DNA of 64,000 bases from Symbiodinium kawagutii (Eukaryota > Sar > Dinophyceae > Suessiales > Symbiodiniaceae). This document shows, one piece after another, positions 20,660 to 31,107 of this stretch; the first letter of the stretch is position 1; every line of letters starts with the position of its first letter. The stretch is from contig VSDK01020365.1 of the NCBI GenBank assembly GCA_009767595.1, positions 581,626-645,625 on the forward strand, given 5' to 3'. A program made the position numbers and the translations under genes. The notes below the pieces were generated by a model. It had not been told where the DNA came from. It saw only the letters and a list, made by a program, of their open reading frames with translations, and ran no database searches.

Positions 20660-21450
20660 GATGTTGTGACCATGTGTAACTATATACTATCGCACTATTA
20701 TACTTGATTCATATTGTGACACCATTACTCACCAACTAATACATAGTATCATTCACCCAAGCATCAGCCGTTCTTGACCATACTTCACATCATCAGTATT
20801 CAACTACGAATAAGTTGTTATCCACTATTAAGCTTCACCAAAATCATCAAACATCGTTAAGCACCATTAACCATCATTGTTGTCGTCGTTACCCAGCTTG
20901 TTAACCATTGAATCTTTACTTTTGTTGGTTATTTTACTTAACCATTGATGATTATCATCAACCATCCTTCATTTAATCACTTGACCATTAGTATCACCAT
21001 TGTTGCCATCATGTTCTATCATTTCCCATCATCGACCATCATCAACCATCCTTCACCATCATATGGCGATGGGTCAAAACCCTGTACCCCTGATTTCCCT
21101 ATCATTTATCATTGTTCTCGCTATTTTTGTTGGTTATTATCCCTAATTATTGGTTTATTAATATTAACCCATAGCCATATAGTTGGTAGATCCTCTACTA
21201 TTGTTGCTTCATATCCCCATCATTTCCCATCATTGATCATCAACCATCCTTCGCCATCACCCCCAGCTTAACCAGCTCACCCTAGTATTGTTGGCTCCCC
21301 AACTAGTTGGTATCTATCCTCTAATTATAAAAGCCTAGTTGGGGAGCCTAATATCCCCAACTAATATCCCCAACTTGTTACGTAGTTATCATCCCTATTA
21401 TCAACCAGCTTCGCCAGCTCAGCTTTACCCCCAACCAGCTACCAGCTTCA
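20660..21450. other. Repeat-dominated, no exon seen
   Basis: atcatcaaccat-type low-complexity sequence, an F2 element at 21062-21190, and an inverted pair gcctagttggggagcctaat/ggctccccaactagttgg at 21290-21350. Confidence 0.6.
21062..21190. repeat. F2 element
   Basis: atggcgatgggtcaaaaccct to tattaatattaacccatagcc. Confidence 0.75.
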
Positions 21451-21451
21451 C

Positions 21452-21618
21452 CGGCTCCCCCCCCATGGCTTGACCGCCAGCCATCCACCACCACGCTGGG
21501 CGCCGGGCCTGTGGACGTGGCGGGCGGCAGCGGGACACTTTTCGGCTCCACGCGTCCAGCGCAAGGGCTGGGAGGTGGCTGCAGCTGTCGGCGCCTACCA
21601 GGAGTGGCGCCTGTGATT
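21452..21618 (-). CDS. Coding exon, GC-rich
   Basis: Reads SQAPLLVGADSCSHLPALAL then DAWSRKVSRCRPPRPQARRP. About three quarters of third positions are G/C. Acceptor aacctccaccag, donor GCCG|GTGAAG. The plus frame (RWAPGLWTWRAAAG) is also GC-rich at third positions. Confidence 0.55.
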
Positions 21619-21639
21619 CTGGTGGAGGTTGGTGATAGG

Positions 21640-22300
21640 TTAATGGTAGTTTCATGGTTAGTGATTGAGAGGTGAATGATAGTTTAGTAATAGTTTAATT
21701 ACGGTGATTGTTTGGGTTTAAGGATGGTTTAATGATAGTTATAGTTTAATGATTGGTTTGATGATGGGTTTCATGATCAGTTCGATGATGGGTATGTGAT
21801 GGTTAATGGCAATAGTTTAATCATGGTTGATGGTTTTGTGATGGGTATAGGGTGGTTCATGATAGTAAATGATGAATCGTGGCTGAATAAATCGGTTTAA
21901 TACGGTTTTGGCTAACGTTCATCTGGGATCAATTGTGGTTCATTGCCAATGGTTACCAATGGTGGGATTACGATAATGAATTTGTGATGATGAATGCATT
22001 GAATAGTGGCTGCATATGTTGCTTGAAAAAGATGGTTTTCACTTTAGTTTAAGGATGGTTCCATGTTGGTCTGACGATGGCATCATGATGGTGGTTGATG
22101 GTTATTGATGGTTGATAATCAACTATGTAAGAATGGTCATTCATGGCTCTTTTCTCAAGACATTGCTGAAAGAATGTGGGGATACATGGGGTACTTGTAT
22201 CCTTGAAAAGAGCAACATGACCCACTTGTTTACACGAGCATATACAAAACAGCAAAGTGTGCAAATTATCTAAGTTGTACATACTAATACATATCATATG
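21640..22300. other. Low-complexity ggtttaatgatgg sequence
   Basis: Repeated ggtt(t)aatgatgg words over about 400 bp to 22100. A minus-strand frame near 22150-22300 (VGHVALFKDTSTP) is open but without convincing borders. Confidence 0.5.
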
Positions 22301-22307
22301 TATCATA

Positions 22308-22408
22308 TGGATGTTTCTCAAAATAGGGGACCCCAAAAATGGATGGTTTATTGCTATCAATGGTTTAACATGGATGATTTAGGGGTACCCCTATGGCTGG
22401 AGAAACAA
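22308..22408. repeat. F1 palindromic element
   Basis: gatgtttctcaaaatagggga left; aggggtacccctatggctgg right. Confidence 0.8.
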
Positions 22409-22685
22409 CCATATTGGTCTCATTGTTGGTATTATCCCCTATGTTTTACCAGTGCAATCCCTTACAAAACAGTGTAAGAGCCCTATGACTTGAGAAACCA
22501 CCACATATGTGCAGCTAAAACAAGGGGTTCATGTTCGGCGCATCCCTGAGTCACCATCACCTGCTATGTTCCGAGTCACTTCCAACATAAAGGGTCCATG
22601 ATTCCAACTGAAAAGCTGAACCGATTCCACCGGCCGAAAAACTCAACGGCTTCAACTGGACTCAACTCGACTCAACTGCACTCAC

Positions 22686-22848
22686 TGCACCAAGGGACTC
22701 TTCACGCAGCATCTTCCGCACGTTTTCCCGGGACTTCGGTGTGATCCCAGGAACTTCAGGCGCAGTTGGCACAGGTGCGGTGCCAGGTGCAATGGCCTGC
22801 GCACCAGATGCAGTGCCTGGCAGAGAAGCAGCAGTTGCAGGGACAGAT
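22686..22848 (-). CDS. Coding exon, Ala/Pro-rich linker
   Basis: Fifty-four codons: SVPATAASLPGTASGAQAIA, then PGTAPVPTAPEVPGITP and a basic/acidic tail KSRENVRKMLREESLGA. Acceptor tcattgatgtcttag, donor GCA|GTGAGT, phases clean. A flexible extended linker followed by a charged helix. Highest-confidence exon of this segment. Confidence 0.85.
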
Positions 22849-22859
22849 CTAAGACATCA

Positions 22860-23943
22860 ATGACTGAAACTATAAAAAATTGGGTAAGTTATATTATTTA
22901 AATATATTCTGAATAATTAATATTCTTACTAAATATTTTGACTAGATATAAGAATAATTTGGCTGAAACTATAAGTTATATTATTATATCGAAGATGGTT
23001 TGAGTATATATTCAGTCATAATATTAAATCCATCATGAATAATATACCCATATGGCGAGCTGGGTCAAGCACTTCACCATCAATTTCATGGCTTGCAATG
23101 ACCAACCAAAATCATTGTGAAAACAATGGTCAATGATGGGGAACCAGGGGCACTAAGGGCGTTTGACCCACAGCCATATGGTTGAAGTATATTACATATA
23201 ACATATATGATATCATCTTATATGCTATTGTTAAAAGCAATATTGTACCTGATATGTATACTGATTATGTAGGTCATATGTTCAAGATATCATGATATTG
23301 TGAAGCTATGATACGATGTAGATTTATGTATATTTCATGTTGTAATATCATGTAAGCTATAAGCTTTCTAAGGGACATGTAAATAGTTGTACTCATAAGT
23401 ATACAATATAGGGAAGGCGATAATTGTTTTTCACACACAGAATTTGTGAGATACTGCACGTTCTATTACGTGCAATAAATCATAGTTGTGTGCTTTATCC
23501 AAAGTGACCATGATAATATCAATATATCAAACAATATAATTATACATACATCCTACCGTCAGAATAACAAATTCCAATGGCCACTCAGCGTGGCTCCGGT
23601 CATCCAGCTAGTTGATCAACAACCGCGAAGACAAGCACCAGGAGACTTGCAAGATCTTATAGACAAAAAATCCTCGTGAAAAAGGGGTGACAAATGATGC
23701 TTTTGTTAAGCCATTGGAGCACATTAAGATCAGTATATTAGCATCTTTCGTGGGGAAACAATTCTGATTTAGCGGTGCCATCATTTCGCAAAAGCCTATG
23801 GCAACCATGGCCATTGGATTGCACTGATCCAAGGAAGCAATGAAACCTGGGATCTGCCACTGGATTCACCGTACTTGCGCTCCTTGTCATGATACTCTTC
23901 TTGTCGTGAACATCGTCACCACCAACCGACCCAACCAATCAAC
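22860..23943. other. AT-rich repeats, no firm exon
   Basis: Tandem-like ataatattatttaaat words at 22880-23040, an F2 copy in inverse orientation at 23050-23175, then plain AT-rich sequence. Minus frames at 23740-23930 are open but lack clear borders. Confidence 0.5.
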
Positions 23944-24002
23944 CAATCAGCAGCAACCGCATCATCCTCATCAATTTCGGTCAGCAAGCTCGGCAGGTGG
24001 AT
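23944..24002 (-). CDS. Coding exon, acidic
   Basis: Nineteen codons, IHLPSLLTEIDEDDAVAAD, acceptor tactggttgtttctag, donor GTTGAT. Acidic stretch after a short helix. Confidence 0.7.
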
Positions 24003-24318
24003 CTAGAAACAACCAGTAAACAGCGGAAAGAAATATTCGCAGTTCTTCTCCTGGCCTGGTCATGTCATGTCATGTTTGAAGGTATGCATTCAAGCATCAT
24101 AGCTATGAGATCAGAAAATTTCACGTGGATTTAAGAGCTTTGAAACACTTCTACCTAAGCCACCAACCCTTACTGTGCCTCATAAACCACCCCAATTCTT
24201 CCTGCGACCGACATGGGTATGTGCCAAGTCATAGTGGTACCCCCAATCAACCAAGGGTTTCCATTCGTAAAATGATCGTTAGCTTTGGTGACCGGTCATG
24301 GCTTGGCTAGTACCCACA

Positions 24319-24420
24319 TGGTGGCTTCTCAAAATAGGGAACCCCACAAAAGGGTTGGTTTAGTACTAGAAATCGTTGATATTGGATGGTTTGGGGGGTT
24401 CTCTAGTTTAAGAAACCACC
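24319..24420. repeat. F1 palindromic element
   Basis: gtggcttctcaaaataggga left; tctctagtttaagaaaccacc right. Confidence 0.8.
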
Positions 24421-24550
24421 ATAGTCATTGACCAATATTGTTGGTCATTCTCCCCCTATTCTTAACCATTCTAAATGGTTTGAATCCCTATCATTAACCA
24501 TTCTAAACGGTTTTAACCACATCATCCCACATCATTCTCCCCACCTTCAC

Positions 24551-24613
24551 CGGACGTCGCGTTGGATCCCATGTTGTCTTTGCTCCAAACCCATCGCCTG
24601 CAAGTCCAGGGCG
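24551..24613 (-). CDS. Coding exon
   Basis: Twenty codons, ALDLQAMGLEQRQHGIQRDV, acceptor gctgccacttgtcag, donor GTGAAG. Chosen over a second open frame on third-position G/C. Confidence 0.55.
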
Positions 24614-24699
24614 CTGACAAGTGGCAGCTGAGGAGTTCAATTCAAGAGTTTTTGCTGATTGGTTAATACAAGCTGCCACTATTGAATTATTACCAGCTG

Positions 24700-24950
24700 A
24701 CCATTACTAATCATTCTTCTCAATTATTACCATTATTGGTCAATGATGATTAGTAATGGTAATAATGCTGGTGGTAGTCATGGTTAATCATGATAATGGT
24801 TGATAATGGTAATAATTGAGAAGAATGGTAATAACTGCTGGTAGTCATTAATTGATAATCTGGTTTGATAATAATGATTAATGATGGTAAATAATGCTCA
24901 GAAATAGGTTAGTCATGGTTAAGTAGTAATGGTTGGTAATGGCTACCCAG
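24700..24950. repeat. taatgg/attacca low-complexity block
   Basis: Inverted and direct copies of attattaccattattg and related words. No coding signal. Confidence 0.6.
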
Positions 24951-24954
24951 GATT

Positions 24955-25065
24955 AATAAACCCTAGGTTTATTAATTGGGGGTATCCCCTAAAAGCCTTG
25001 GTTTTCCATTAAAATGGGAACCCCCCTAGTTAATCAACCAGGGGTTTATTAATCCTGGGTAGCCA
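24955..25065. repeat. Palindromic element, taataaaccctagg type
   Basis: Ends aggattaataaaccctaggt and aggggtttattaatcctggg pair with each other. A relative lies at 27870-27985. Confidence 0.75.
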
Positions 25066-25336
25066 TTAATAGTGATTCATGATTAATAATGGTTCGTTGA
25101 AGTCATTGATTCATCAAGCTGATTGAAGAGTACACCCGCCTTTCCAGTTACCTCTGAATGTTGTAAGCAGGTAAGAACTGAAAACGACTAAGTAGGGGAT
25201 GGTAACTATTACTATTATCAAATATGGTTATTAGTATTAGGGGATTCAGTTACCTGAATAGTAGGAAACCCCAGGTAAGTAGGGATAGTTACCCATTGTC
25301 TCTTGGTAACTTAACCCCACTAAGAACTTCTGCCAC

Positions 25337-25505
25337 GGCTGAGCTCCAATTTTGCTGAGTTGGATTGACAAAACAGTGAGCCTTGGGGGACATAGGGATT
25401 TGTCTCGCTTGCCAGCGGGATATGTTGCCAAATTCTGTCTGCCTTGCGCCAGACTTGTACCCAAACACCTGGATCCTCACCAAAACTGCTTACACAGTAA
25501 GCTTT
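25337..25505 (-). CDS. Coding exon, 169 nt
   Basis: Fifty-six codons, KAYCVSSFGEDPGVWVQVWR, RKADRIWQHIPLASETNPYV and PQGSLFCQSNSAKLE. Acceptor gattctttccaag, donor GTGGCA. Beta-rich with two Cys. A second minus frame (QVFGYKSGARQTEFG) is also open across the same stretch. Confidence 0.6.
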
Positions 25506-25671
25506 CTTGGAAAGAATCATGACTACCAATGAGAACTATCAAACAGACACCTTAAATTGTTCAAGACGTGGAACTCACTTATTTCGTCTTTCAAATTAGT
25601 TCGTCAGGTAGTAAATGAGTTGAGTTGGGGTTCACATTGCTTCCTCCCCTTTCACTGCAGCAGGTGCGTAC

Positions 25672-25716
25672 CAGGTTTCAGCTAAACGGGCGCGGTCCAA
25701 TCCCAAAGAGACCTCG
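25672..25716 (-). CDS. Small coding exon
   Basis: Fourteen codons, EVSLGLDRARLAET, acceptor cttccggcaattgcag, donor GTACGC. The plus strand here has a strikingly natural open frame (see rejected items). Confidence 0.45.
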
Positions 25717-25901
25717 CTGCAATTGCCGGAAGTTGCAGAGGAACGCGAAAAAATCCGAGATGAGATCACATGGTCACATTGTCACGCCAAGATTAATGCT
25801 TGGGCTACGAAAAGTGCCAGGGACTTGCTTCGAAGAAAACACAACTGACAACAGCAGCAGCAAAGCAAATGAAATCCCTTAGTAACATCATGGCAAATCA
25901 C

Positions 25902-25932
25902 CAGCGATCCAAGGTACACCGGGGTGGTGCAG
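25902..25932 (-). CDS. Mini-exon
   Basis: Ten codons, LHHPGVPWIA, between catttttttcag-type acceptor and GTGATT. Confidence 0.5.
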
Positions 25933-26143
25933 CTGAAAAAATGGATCTCCCATTATTCATCATTTCCGGACCACGGAGGACCAAAGGGGCTCCCATTGGG
26001 CACCTAGAGGCTTTCAGGGCTTTTCGCCTTTACAGGTCCTGGTATCTATAGCTTTAAAATTCAAAAGCATTGATACAATGGAACCAACCATAATACATAG
26101 GCTGGTATGAAAACCACCAAAGATTGGCTTCTCAAGTTAATCA

Positions 26144-26185
26144 TTTTGAGATATCTTGAGCCATAGCCAATAGTTGCAGGCCGAT
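26144..26185 (-). CDS. Coding exon, 3' end unclear
   Basis: IGLQLLAMAQDISK after the excellent acceptor catctgctttttcag; an in-frame TGA follows at 26141, so this may be a terminal exon or use a non-GT donor. Confidence 0.5.
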
Positions 26186-26343
26186 CTGAAAAAGCAGATG
26201 CATCAGTGCAATAAACGGAAAGGTGGTCAAAAAGCAATAAAACTTTCTTCGACAAATTCAGTGAAATCGAGTCACAAAAACTGCGCCATGCCGTACGAGA
26301 CATGCATGACACTGTACGTTTGGGAATCTGCCACCATTCTCAC

Positions 26344-26401
26344 CAAAATGAGGTCCTTCTTTTAAAACTATCGCAAAGATGATGTGGCTCGGCCCCAATC
26401 T
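26344..26401 (-). CDS. Coding exon
   Basis: Eighteen codons, IGAEPHHLCDSFKRRTSF, acceptor aattagcgcag, donor TTTG|GTGAGA. Confidence 0.65.
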
Positions 26402-26464
26402 CTGCGCTAATTGCATGGTTTAGATTGGAAGAAGTGACACAATGGAGGGGGCGGTAGTTCTTAC

Positions 26465-26563
26465 CGCAGTTGAAGCTTCAAATGAGAACAAAAACAGCAG
26501 CGCCATTGTAATGACGCAAAGAGTCGATGTGTAATTAAGTGAAGATGTCAACATGATGAGGAG
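26465..26563 (-). CDS. Coding exon, membrane segment
   Basis: Thirty-three codons, LLIMLTSSLNYTSTLCVITM then ALLFLFSFEASTA. Acceptor ggtatatttcgtag, donor GCG|GTAAGA, both phases zero. Could be a membrane helix or, if translation began at one of its Met codons, a signal peptide. Confidence 0.7.
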
Positions 26564-26719
26564 CTACGAAATATACCAATGCAACTAGTGATAAATATGG
26601 GATGCACGTAGAGTTCTTATGTGAACATGAGAAAAGTCATAAAAACGCAACTATAGTGATTCGCAACAACCAAGGTATAAGATTCATTGCAGGGCAGAAA
26701 AAGTGATGGCAAGCGCAAC

Positions 26720-26848
26720 CTCTCGACACAGTCAGGCCGTCGCTGCATCGAAACCCATCCCTGTGATGCATCCAGGCAACCGCATGTCGCCAGCTTCCAC
26801 CATTGGCAGTGGGAAGCCATCCAGAGGCCTGTGGGACGGTCAGGTCAT
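26720..26848 (-). CDS. Coding exon, Trp/His-rich
   Basis: Forty-two codons, DLTVPQASGWLPTANGGSWR then AVAWMHHRDGFRCSDGLTVS. Acceptor gaggcgaaatcag, donor AGAG|GTTGCG. The plus strand also has an open frame of similar quality. Confidence 0.65.
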
Positions 26849-26980
26849 CTGATTTCGCCTCATTCGGCTTCATGAATCATTAAATGTCATGCCATGTCGC
26901 CATGTCATTCGTTGAACAGCCAGGAAAAACATCACCAAACGACGAGCTTTCAACTTGTTTCGGCTTCACGAGTCCCCCAC

Positions 26981-27075
26981 CTGATCAGATGGCATCGTTT
27001 CAGGGCAGTCAAATGGCTGAGCAGATTTCTTGAGGGTTAAGGCGGCGAGTTGGCAGCACAGAGTGGGCAAAATCA
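26981..27075 (-). CDS. Coding exon
   Basis: Thirty-one codons, ILPTLCCQLAALTLKKSAQP then FDCPETMPSDQ. Acceptor cagcatcgactcccag, donor CAG|GTGGGG. An F4 element lies just upstream in the intron. Confidence 0.65.
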
Positions 27076-27095
27076 CTGGGAGTCGATGCTGTCCC

Positions 27096-27175
27096 TACTG
27101 TTCCAGTTACCTCCAGGCTATAGGTAACCCTCCCTACCTGAAGTTCCCTGATAGAGAGGTAACTGGAAGGGTAGG
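27096..27175. repeat. F4 introner-like element
   Basis: gttccagttacctccagg and gaggtaactggaagggta arms; 20 nt upstream (in minus sense) of the exon ending at 27075. Confidence 0.75.
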
Positions 27176-27498
27176 GTGTGTTATATCCTGTTCCGCGTGG
27201 GTCGCTAGTATCAATCATAGCGATAACTCGCTTCCATAAAGTTTGATGTAAAAAAAGCCGTAGCTCAAATCAGCAATGCAAAGTACCCCCATCCCGCCTC
27301 CTAATTTAGCATGGCATGCTTATGGATCTCACAGATTCGCTGATCGAATTCCCCAAGATGTCTCGTAGGATAAACGTGAATCCCTTCATGACCCAAGGGT
27401 TCTCACTTCCCTCGTTACGGCAGGAGGTACCCATTTCAACTCCAGAATTCACTGATGCCAGAGCGACATATGTTGGAGATATCGTTGCCTAGGGTGAC

Positions 27499-27529
27499 CT
27501 GACCCTTGAAATGAGCAATTGCGCAATCA
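27499..27529 (-). CDS. Mini-exon
   Basis: Ten codons, DCAIAHFKGQ, acceptor cccgctttaacag, donor CAG|GTCACC. The frame is open over about 60 codons with a hydrophobic part upstream (LFLLWGLLFISGGG), so a longer exon is possible. Confidence 0.45.
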
Positions 27530-27682
27530 CTGTTAAAGCGGGTTCCCCCACCAGAAATAAACAACAACCCCCACAGCAGGAACAAACTTGAGGATACTTG
27601 AAGTAATTGCTGTGGTGGAAACATGAGCTCCCGCCAAAATGGCTATACTGCATTCATTTCAAAAGGCTTTCATTCGTCTCAC

Positions 27683-27750
27683 ATCTGTTTTCCAACCCAG
27701 AAGCATCTTCATGCAAAGGCCATCCTATTCCCTTACGTTGCGTGCAGGAA
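27683..27750 (-). CDS. Coding exon
   Basis: Twenty-two codons, SCTQRKGIGWPLHEDASGLE then NR. Acceptor tttgagactgaag, donor GTGAGA. Confidence 0.55.
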
Positions 27751-27869
27751 CTTCAGTCTCAAATTATTGTGTGCACTTTGCGTGGAACAATAGTCAAATA
27801 CTCCGGAACAAAAATCGACATGATACAATAGATATACAAGACCCCAAACAAAAACATGTCTAATGCCAA

Positions 27870-27985
27870 CCCTGGATCATTAAACGCCTGGTTGATTAAC
27901 AGGGGCTATCCCTCAAGAGCATTGGTTTCCCATTAAACTGGTGGCCCTGCAGTTAATAAGCCTAGGGTCTATTAATCCGGGATTA
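27870..27985. repeat. Palindromic element, taataaaccctagg type
   Basis: gatcattaaacgcctggttg left; agggtctattaatccgggatt right. Relative of 24955-25065. Confidence 0.65.
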
Positions 27986-28019
27986 ACATGGATTAACATT
28001 ATCAAAATGATCCCGGGAC

Positions 28020-28079
28020 GTCTAACTTCAAAGCCAAGCTGCCAAGGATGCTGCTGCCCCCCACGTCACTTTTTGAGCT
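28020..28079 (-). CDS. Coding exon
   Basis: Twenty codons, SSKSDVGGSSILGSLALKLD, acceptor gcgattgatgccag, donor GTCCCG. Joined in phase zero to the upstream exon by a 41-nt intron containing the stem cgccccaaagggcg. Confidence 0.6.
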
Positions 28080-28120
28080 CTGGCATCAATCGCCCTTTGG
28101 GGCGATTTTAGGCGTCTCAC

Positions 28121-28218
28121 CAGGTGCGGCTTTAAGGCCAATGGTTTTGAATATGAATGATGAATCGTGTTGTCAAAGGAAGTTTGGGAGTCAAACTTCT
28201 GACTGAAAATTGCAACAG
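28121..28218 (-). CDS. Coding exon
   Basis: Thirty-two codons, VAIFSQKFDSQTSFDNTIHH then SYSKPLALKPHL. Acceptor gtcttctctctcttcggaag has a long pyrimidine tract; donor CTG|GTGAGA. Confidence 0.75.
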
Positions 28219-28497
28219 CTTCCGAAGAGAGAGAAGACGTCAAGAGGGGAATGTCCTTGACAGAAATGACGCAAAGTGCTGTGTGTTTTCACGGTGTGCT
28301 TCAATTGTTTTGTGCACTGAGATGATCGAAAGGTAGGTTCAGTAGCGGGTGCGGAGGTCCGTCACAAAAGCGCTGCGCAACACCTGCTTGCCGTTGTGGC
28401 ACGCAGAACATTCGCAAGTCAAAACTGTCAAAAAAAGGTCGGATGCAGAGAACTTTTTGAAGTGAAAGTCTGCAAGCCAAAATTGTGCAAAACTCAC

Positions 28498-28597
28498 CTT
28501 CTCGCGACGCTCGGAATGGATGTCAACATTGCATTTTGCGGCGCAGGGAATTGGAGACACTATGAAATACATAGCATGCGCCAGACCTTTTAACGCG
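28498..28597 (-). CDS. Coding exon, Cys-containing
   Basis: Thirty-three codons, ALKGLAHAMYFIVSPIPCAA then KCNVDIHSERREK. Acceptor ttgctgttttccttcag, donor AAG|GTGAGT. The frame reads on without stop through CECSACHNGKQVLRSAF to 28340, so retention of the following sequence as one long exon is possible. Confidence 0.75.
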
Positions 28598-28631
28598 CTG
28601 AAGGAAAACAGCAAGCGAGGTGTCAAAATCT

Positions 28632-28810
28632 CATTCTTGACGGAAGTCGTGCACCAGAGCCTCGTTTTGATCTTTTCGAAGTTCCAGGTTCAAGGAGGTC
28701 CCGCACCACAGCTTCGATTTGATTCTTTCTAGTGTCGAAGTCCCATTCTTTGAAGGGGGTCTCCTAGCACATTGTCGTTTTCATAACTTTGAAGTTCCAG
28801 TTGTGGAAGC
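28632..28810. repeat. Imperfect tandem repeat, about 55-60 nt
   Basis: Three diverged units each carrying cacca(g/c)agc, ttttgatctttt-like and tcgaagttcca-like blocks. Confidence 0.6.
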
Positions 28811-28837
28811 TTCGCATTGAGATCTTGGAGGTTCAAT
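28771..28837 (-). CDS. Coding exon, coiled-coil-like
   Basis: Twenty-two codons, LNLQDLNAKLPQLELQSYEN then DN. Leu heptad spacing. Acceptor acggacaacaag, donor GTGCTA. It overlaps the tandem-repeat array, and neighbouring units are also open (LRKDQNEALVHDF). Confidence 0.5.
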
Positions 28838-29019
28838 CTTGTTGTCCGTCTATGGCTTTTTACGAATCGAACCACATGTCATCTGTGGATCTGTCATGAT
28901 CCATCTATCTTTCTTTCTACCTATCGAACCATCTGTTGCGTTGTTTTGCCACTCTTTCTAATTCCTCTAGCAGTCTATCACTGGCAATCCCCTCGCCTGG
29001 CAGACAGCTAGATGGATGG

Positions 29020-29300
29020 AGATAGACAGTCCCAAATAGACAGATAGACTGGTAGATAGGAAGTCAGATGGAGACAGAGATAGATAGAGATGGAAGGAAT
29101 GGGATAGAGGTGGATAAGGATAGATCCTTAGAAGGTAGATAGACAGATAGATACAGTGGGCAGACAGATAGTAGGTCATAATGCTATAGATAGATTCTAG
29201 ATAGATAGACAGACAGTACGACCGACAGATAGATAGATAGGTAGATAGATAGATAGATAGGCTGGTAGATCGATAGACAGATACAAATATACGGAGAGGT
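29020..29300. repeat. Degenerate (GATA)n / (GACA)n array
   Basis: gatagatag and gacagatag words with interruptions over about 280 bp. Confidence 0.85.
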
Positions 29301-29920
29301 AAACATACAGACAGTGGAACGGATACAAACGAACAGTTTCCAGCCGCCTATCGCTCCTTTAGTGGATCGCTCTATCATCCAGATATCGCAGTCAGCCTCC
29401 CTCTCCTATAGGCTTCTGATTTTGGAAACTTCTGCCACCACTGAAGGTGTGGTTCTCTTGGCAAGATTATGGGTATGTTGCAACCCCACTTGCTCCAGAA
29501 TCTTTTCAGTTTCAAAATGCTAAGTACAAACCTATCTGGTTCGGTCGAGTTCTGATCCCACAGAAAAATCTACAGGGCTTTTGGGTAACCCAACCTATGG
29601 TTGGGTAGACAAGCTGTTGAGATCTCCGTTCAATACCCACGAACGTTTGTGGCCCCGAAGGAAAAAAACATGCTCAGTGTTGGAAGCGAAAACACAGGTA
29701 TCCTCGAGTTGAGAAGTCACCTCTATTTAGTGGCTTCTTAAAATAGGGTACCTTAAAAATCATCTAATAATTGCTGTTTTTGGTCAGAAACCAACATAAA
29801 CCAACCATTTTGGGGTTCTCTATTTTGCCCCATTCTTGTAGAACTCTTCCCTTTTTGTTTCGGGGTGGGAATTCTCACCGAGTTATCCATGATTTTTGGG
29901 TGTCCATGCCTCCGGCCGAC

Positions 29921-29970
29921 CTGCGCGTAGCGCAGACTCTGGGCCCCTCAAATTCAAGGAGACCCAAGGT
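29921..29970 (-). CDS. Coding exon
   Basis: Sixteen codons, TLGLLEFEGPRVCATR, with a very strong acceptor (tgcctctttttttgcag) and donor CGCAG|GTCGGC. The plus strand is open too, but lacks an acceptor of this quality. Confidence 0.65.
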
Positions 29971-30295
29971 CTGCAAAAAAAGAGGCAGCATCATGCAGCG
30001 GTTCATGGGTGACCCAGCCGTAGTAAAAGAAAATGCTGCTGATCTGTGCTGATATGCAGGGGGTTCTCAAGTTATATGGGTACCCCAAAGTCATACATGG
30101 TTTGTTCGTACACATGGTTAATAAACTGGATGATTCTGGGATACCCCGATGTCTTCAGAAACTGCCATGTGGTGATATCTCATCATGTTGGTGGAATAGT
30201 CACGGGGCCTCTCGCCTAGGAAACAATCCATCATGAGGCCTGGGAATGTCAGGATGAAACAGCCATTCGCCAGCGGTTTTGGGGACATGTGGTAC

Positions 30296-30453
30296 CTTGC
30301 AAAAGCAACAACGCTTTGCAGCTCATTTTAGTGGACGAAAAAACATGCTGTGTATGACAGCAAAATTGGTACTGGTTATTTTGCTGGCCTGTGGTCCAAC
30401 CGATATTGCGAGGGGCAAGACTCTCTTCAGCATAAAACTGGCAACCTGGGCAT
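30296..30453 (-). CDS. Coding exon, Cys-rich
   Basis: Fifty-two codons, CPGCQFYAEESLAPRNIGWT then QYQFCCHTQHVFSSTKMSC. Six Cys suggest an extracellular or lumenal module. Acceptor cttggtgttttctag, donor CAAG|GTACCA. Fits exactly 1+52 codons+1. Confidence 0.75.
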
Positions 30454-30567
30454 CTAGAAAACACCAAGTGCCTAGAGTGAGTTCCTTGCTCCAACTTTAG
30501 CTCTCAAGCTTCTTTCGAGACCTTTCGAGCCACATTCTGCTGCTTCCGTGGAGCTCATCGCTCATAC

Positions 30568-30634
30568 CGCATACCGGAACCGTGTCCTGACACGCTCCTC
30601 ATCGGCAGCATCTAGTTCGCTAATCCCCGCCCCG
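30568..30634 (-). CDS. Coding exon, acidic/basic helix
   Basis: Twenty-two codons, GAGISELDAADEERVRTRFR then YA. Acceptor ctgccaaagaatgcag, donor GCG|GTATGA. The plus strand has a competing open frame (VLTRSSSAASSSLIP). Confidence 0.65.
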
Positions 30635-30714
30635 CTGCATTCTTTGGCAGCTCAGAAGCGGCTTGTCAGACTGGGCATGGCAGAAATCAAACACCAACTT
30701 CTGGTTACAAAAAC

Positions 30715-30823
30715 TGGTTGCTGGTGGAACTAACTCCTATAAAAAATATGCGCAAATCAACCAACCAAACATTTGTTGATACATTTGGGAAAATAAAAAA
30801 TGTTTAAAACCACCAACCAGAGC
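30715..30823. repeat. F3 inverted-repeat element
   Basis: ctggttgctggtggaactaa and atgtttaaaaccaccaacca ends around caaccaaccaaacatttgtt. Confidence 0.7.
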
Positions 30824-31031
30824 AATTCCAGGCATTCACATTCTGGACATGGAAACCCATTGCAAAAATCGGAGCAACTCTTGGACATACCTTGCTGTGT
30901 ATCGACTCAAGAAGAGCTGAGCGACGCGAAATGACATCACTTCCGTTCAAACCAAGTGATGAAAAACAAATCCGATCCCTTTGTTTCAGAGGCTGGTTGC
31001 TTAATCAGGGCCCAACAACGTGTGCGGTCAC

Positions 31032-31107
31032 CGCCCCACAACAAGTAGAGGCCTAGCTGGGGCCATCCAACGACCCACAGCTGCCTCTCTGTCAAGGCTG
31101 ATCGGAC
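31032..31107 (-). CDS. Coding exon, membrane segment
   Basis: Twenty-five codons, VRSALTERQLWVVGWPQLGL then YLLWG. Acceptor cttcccactcagccag, donor GGCG|GTGACC. High third-position G/C. Second half is a probable membrane helix. Confidence 0.7.

Noticed and set aside
25660..25850. Plus-strand frame with very natural composition (VAEEREKIRDEITWSHCHAK)
   Set aside because: No third-position G/C bias and no neighbouring plus exon. Set aside rather than disproved; strand-specific RNA would settle it.
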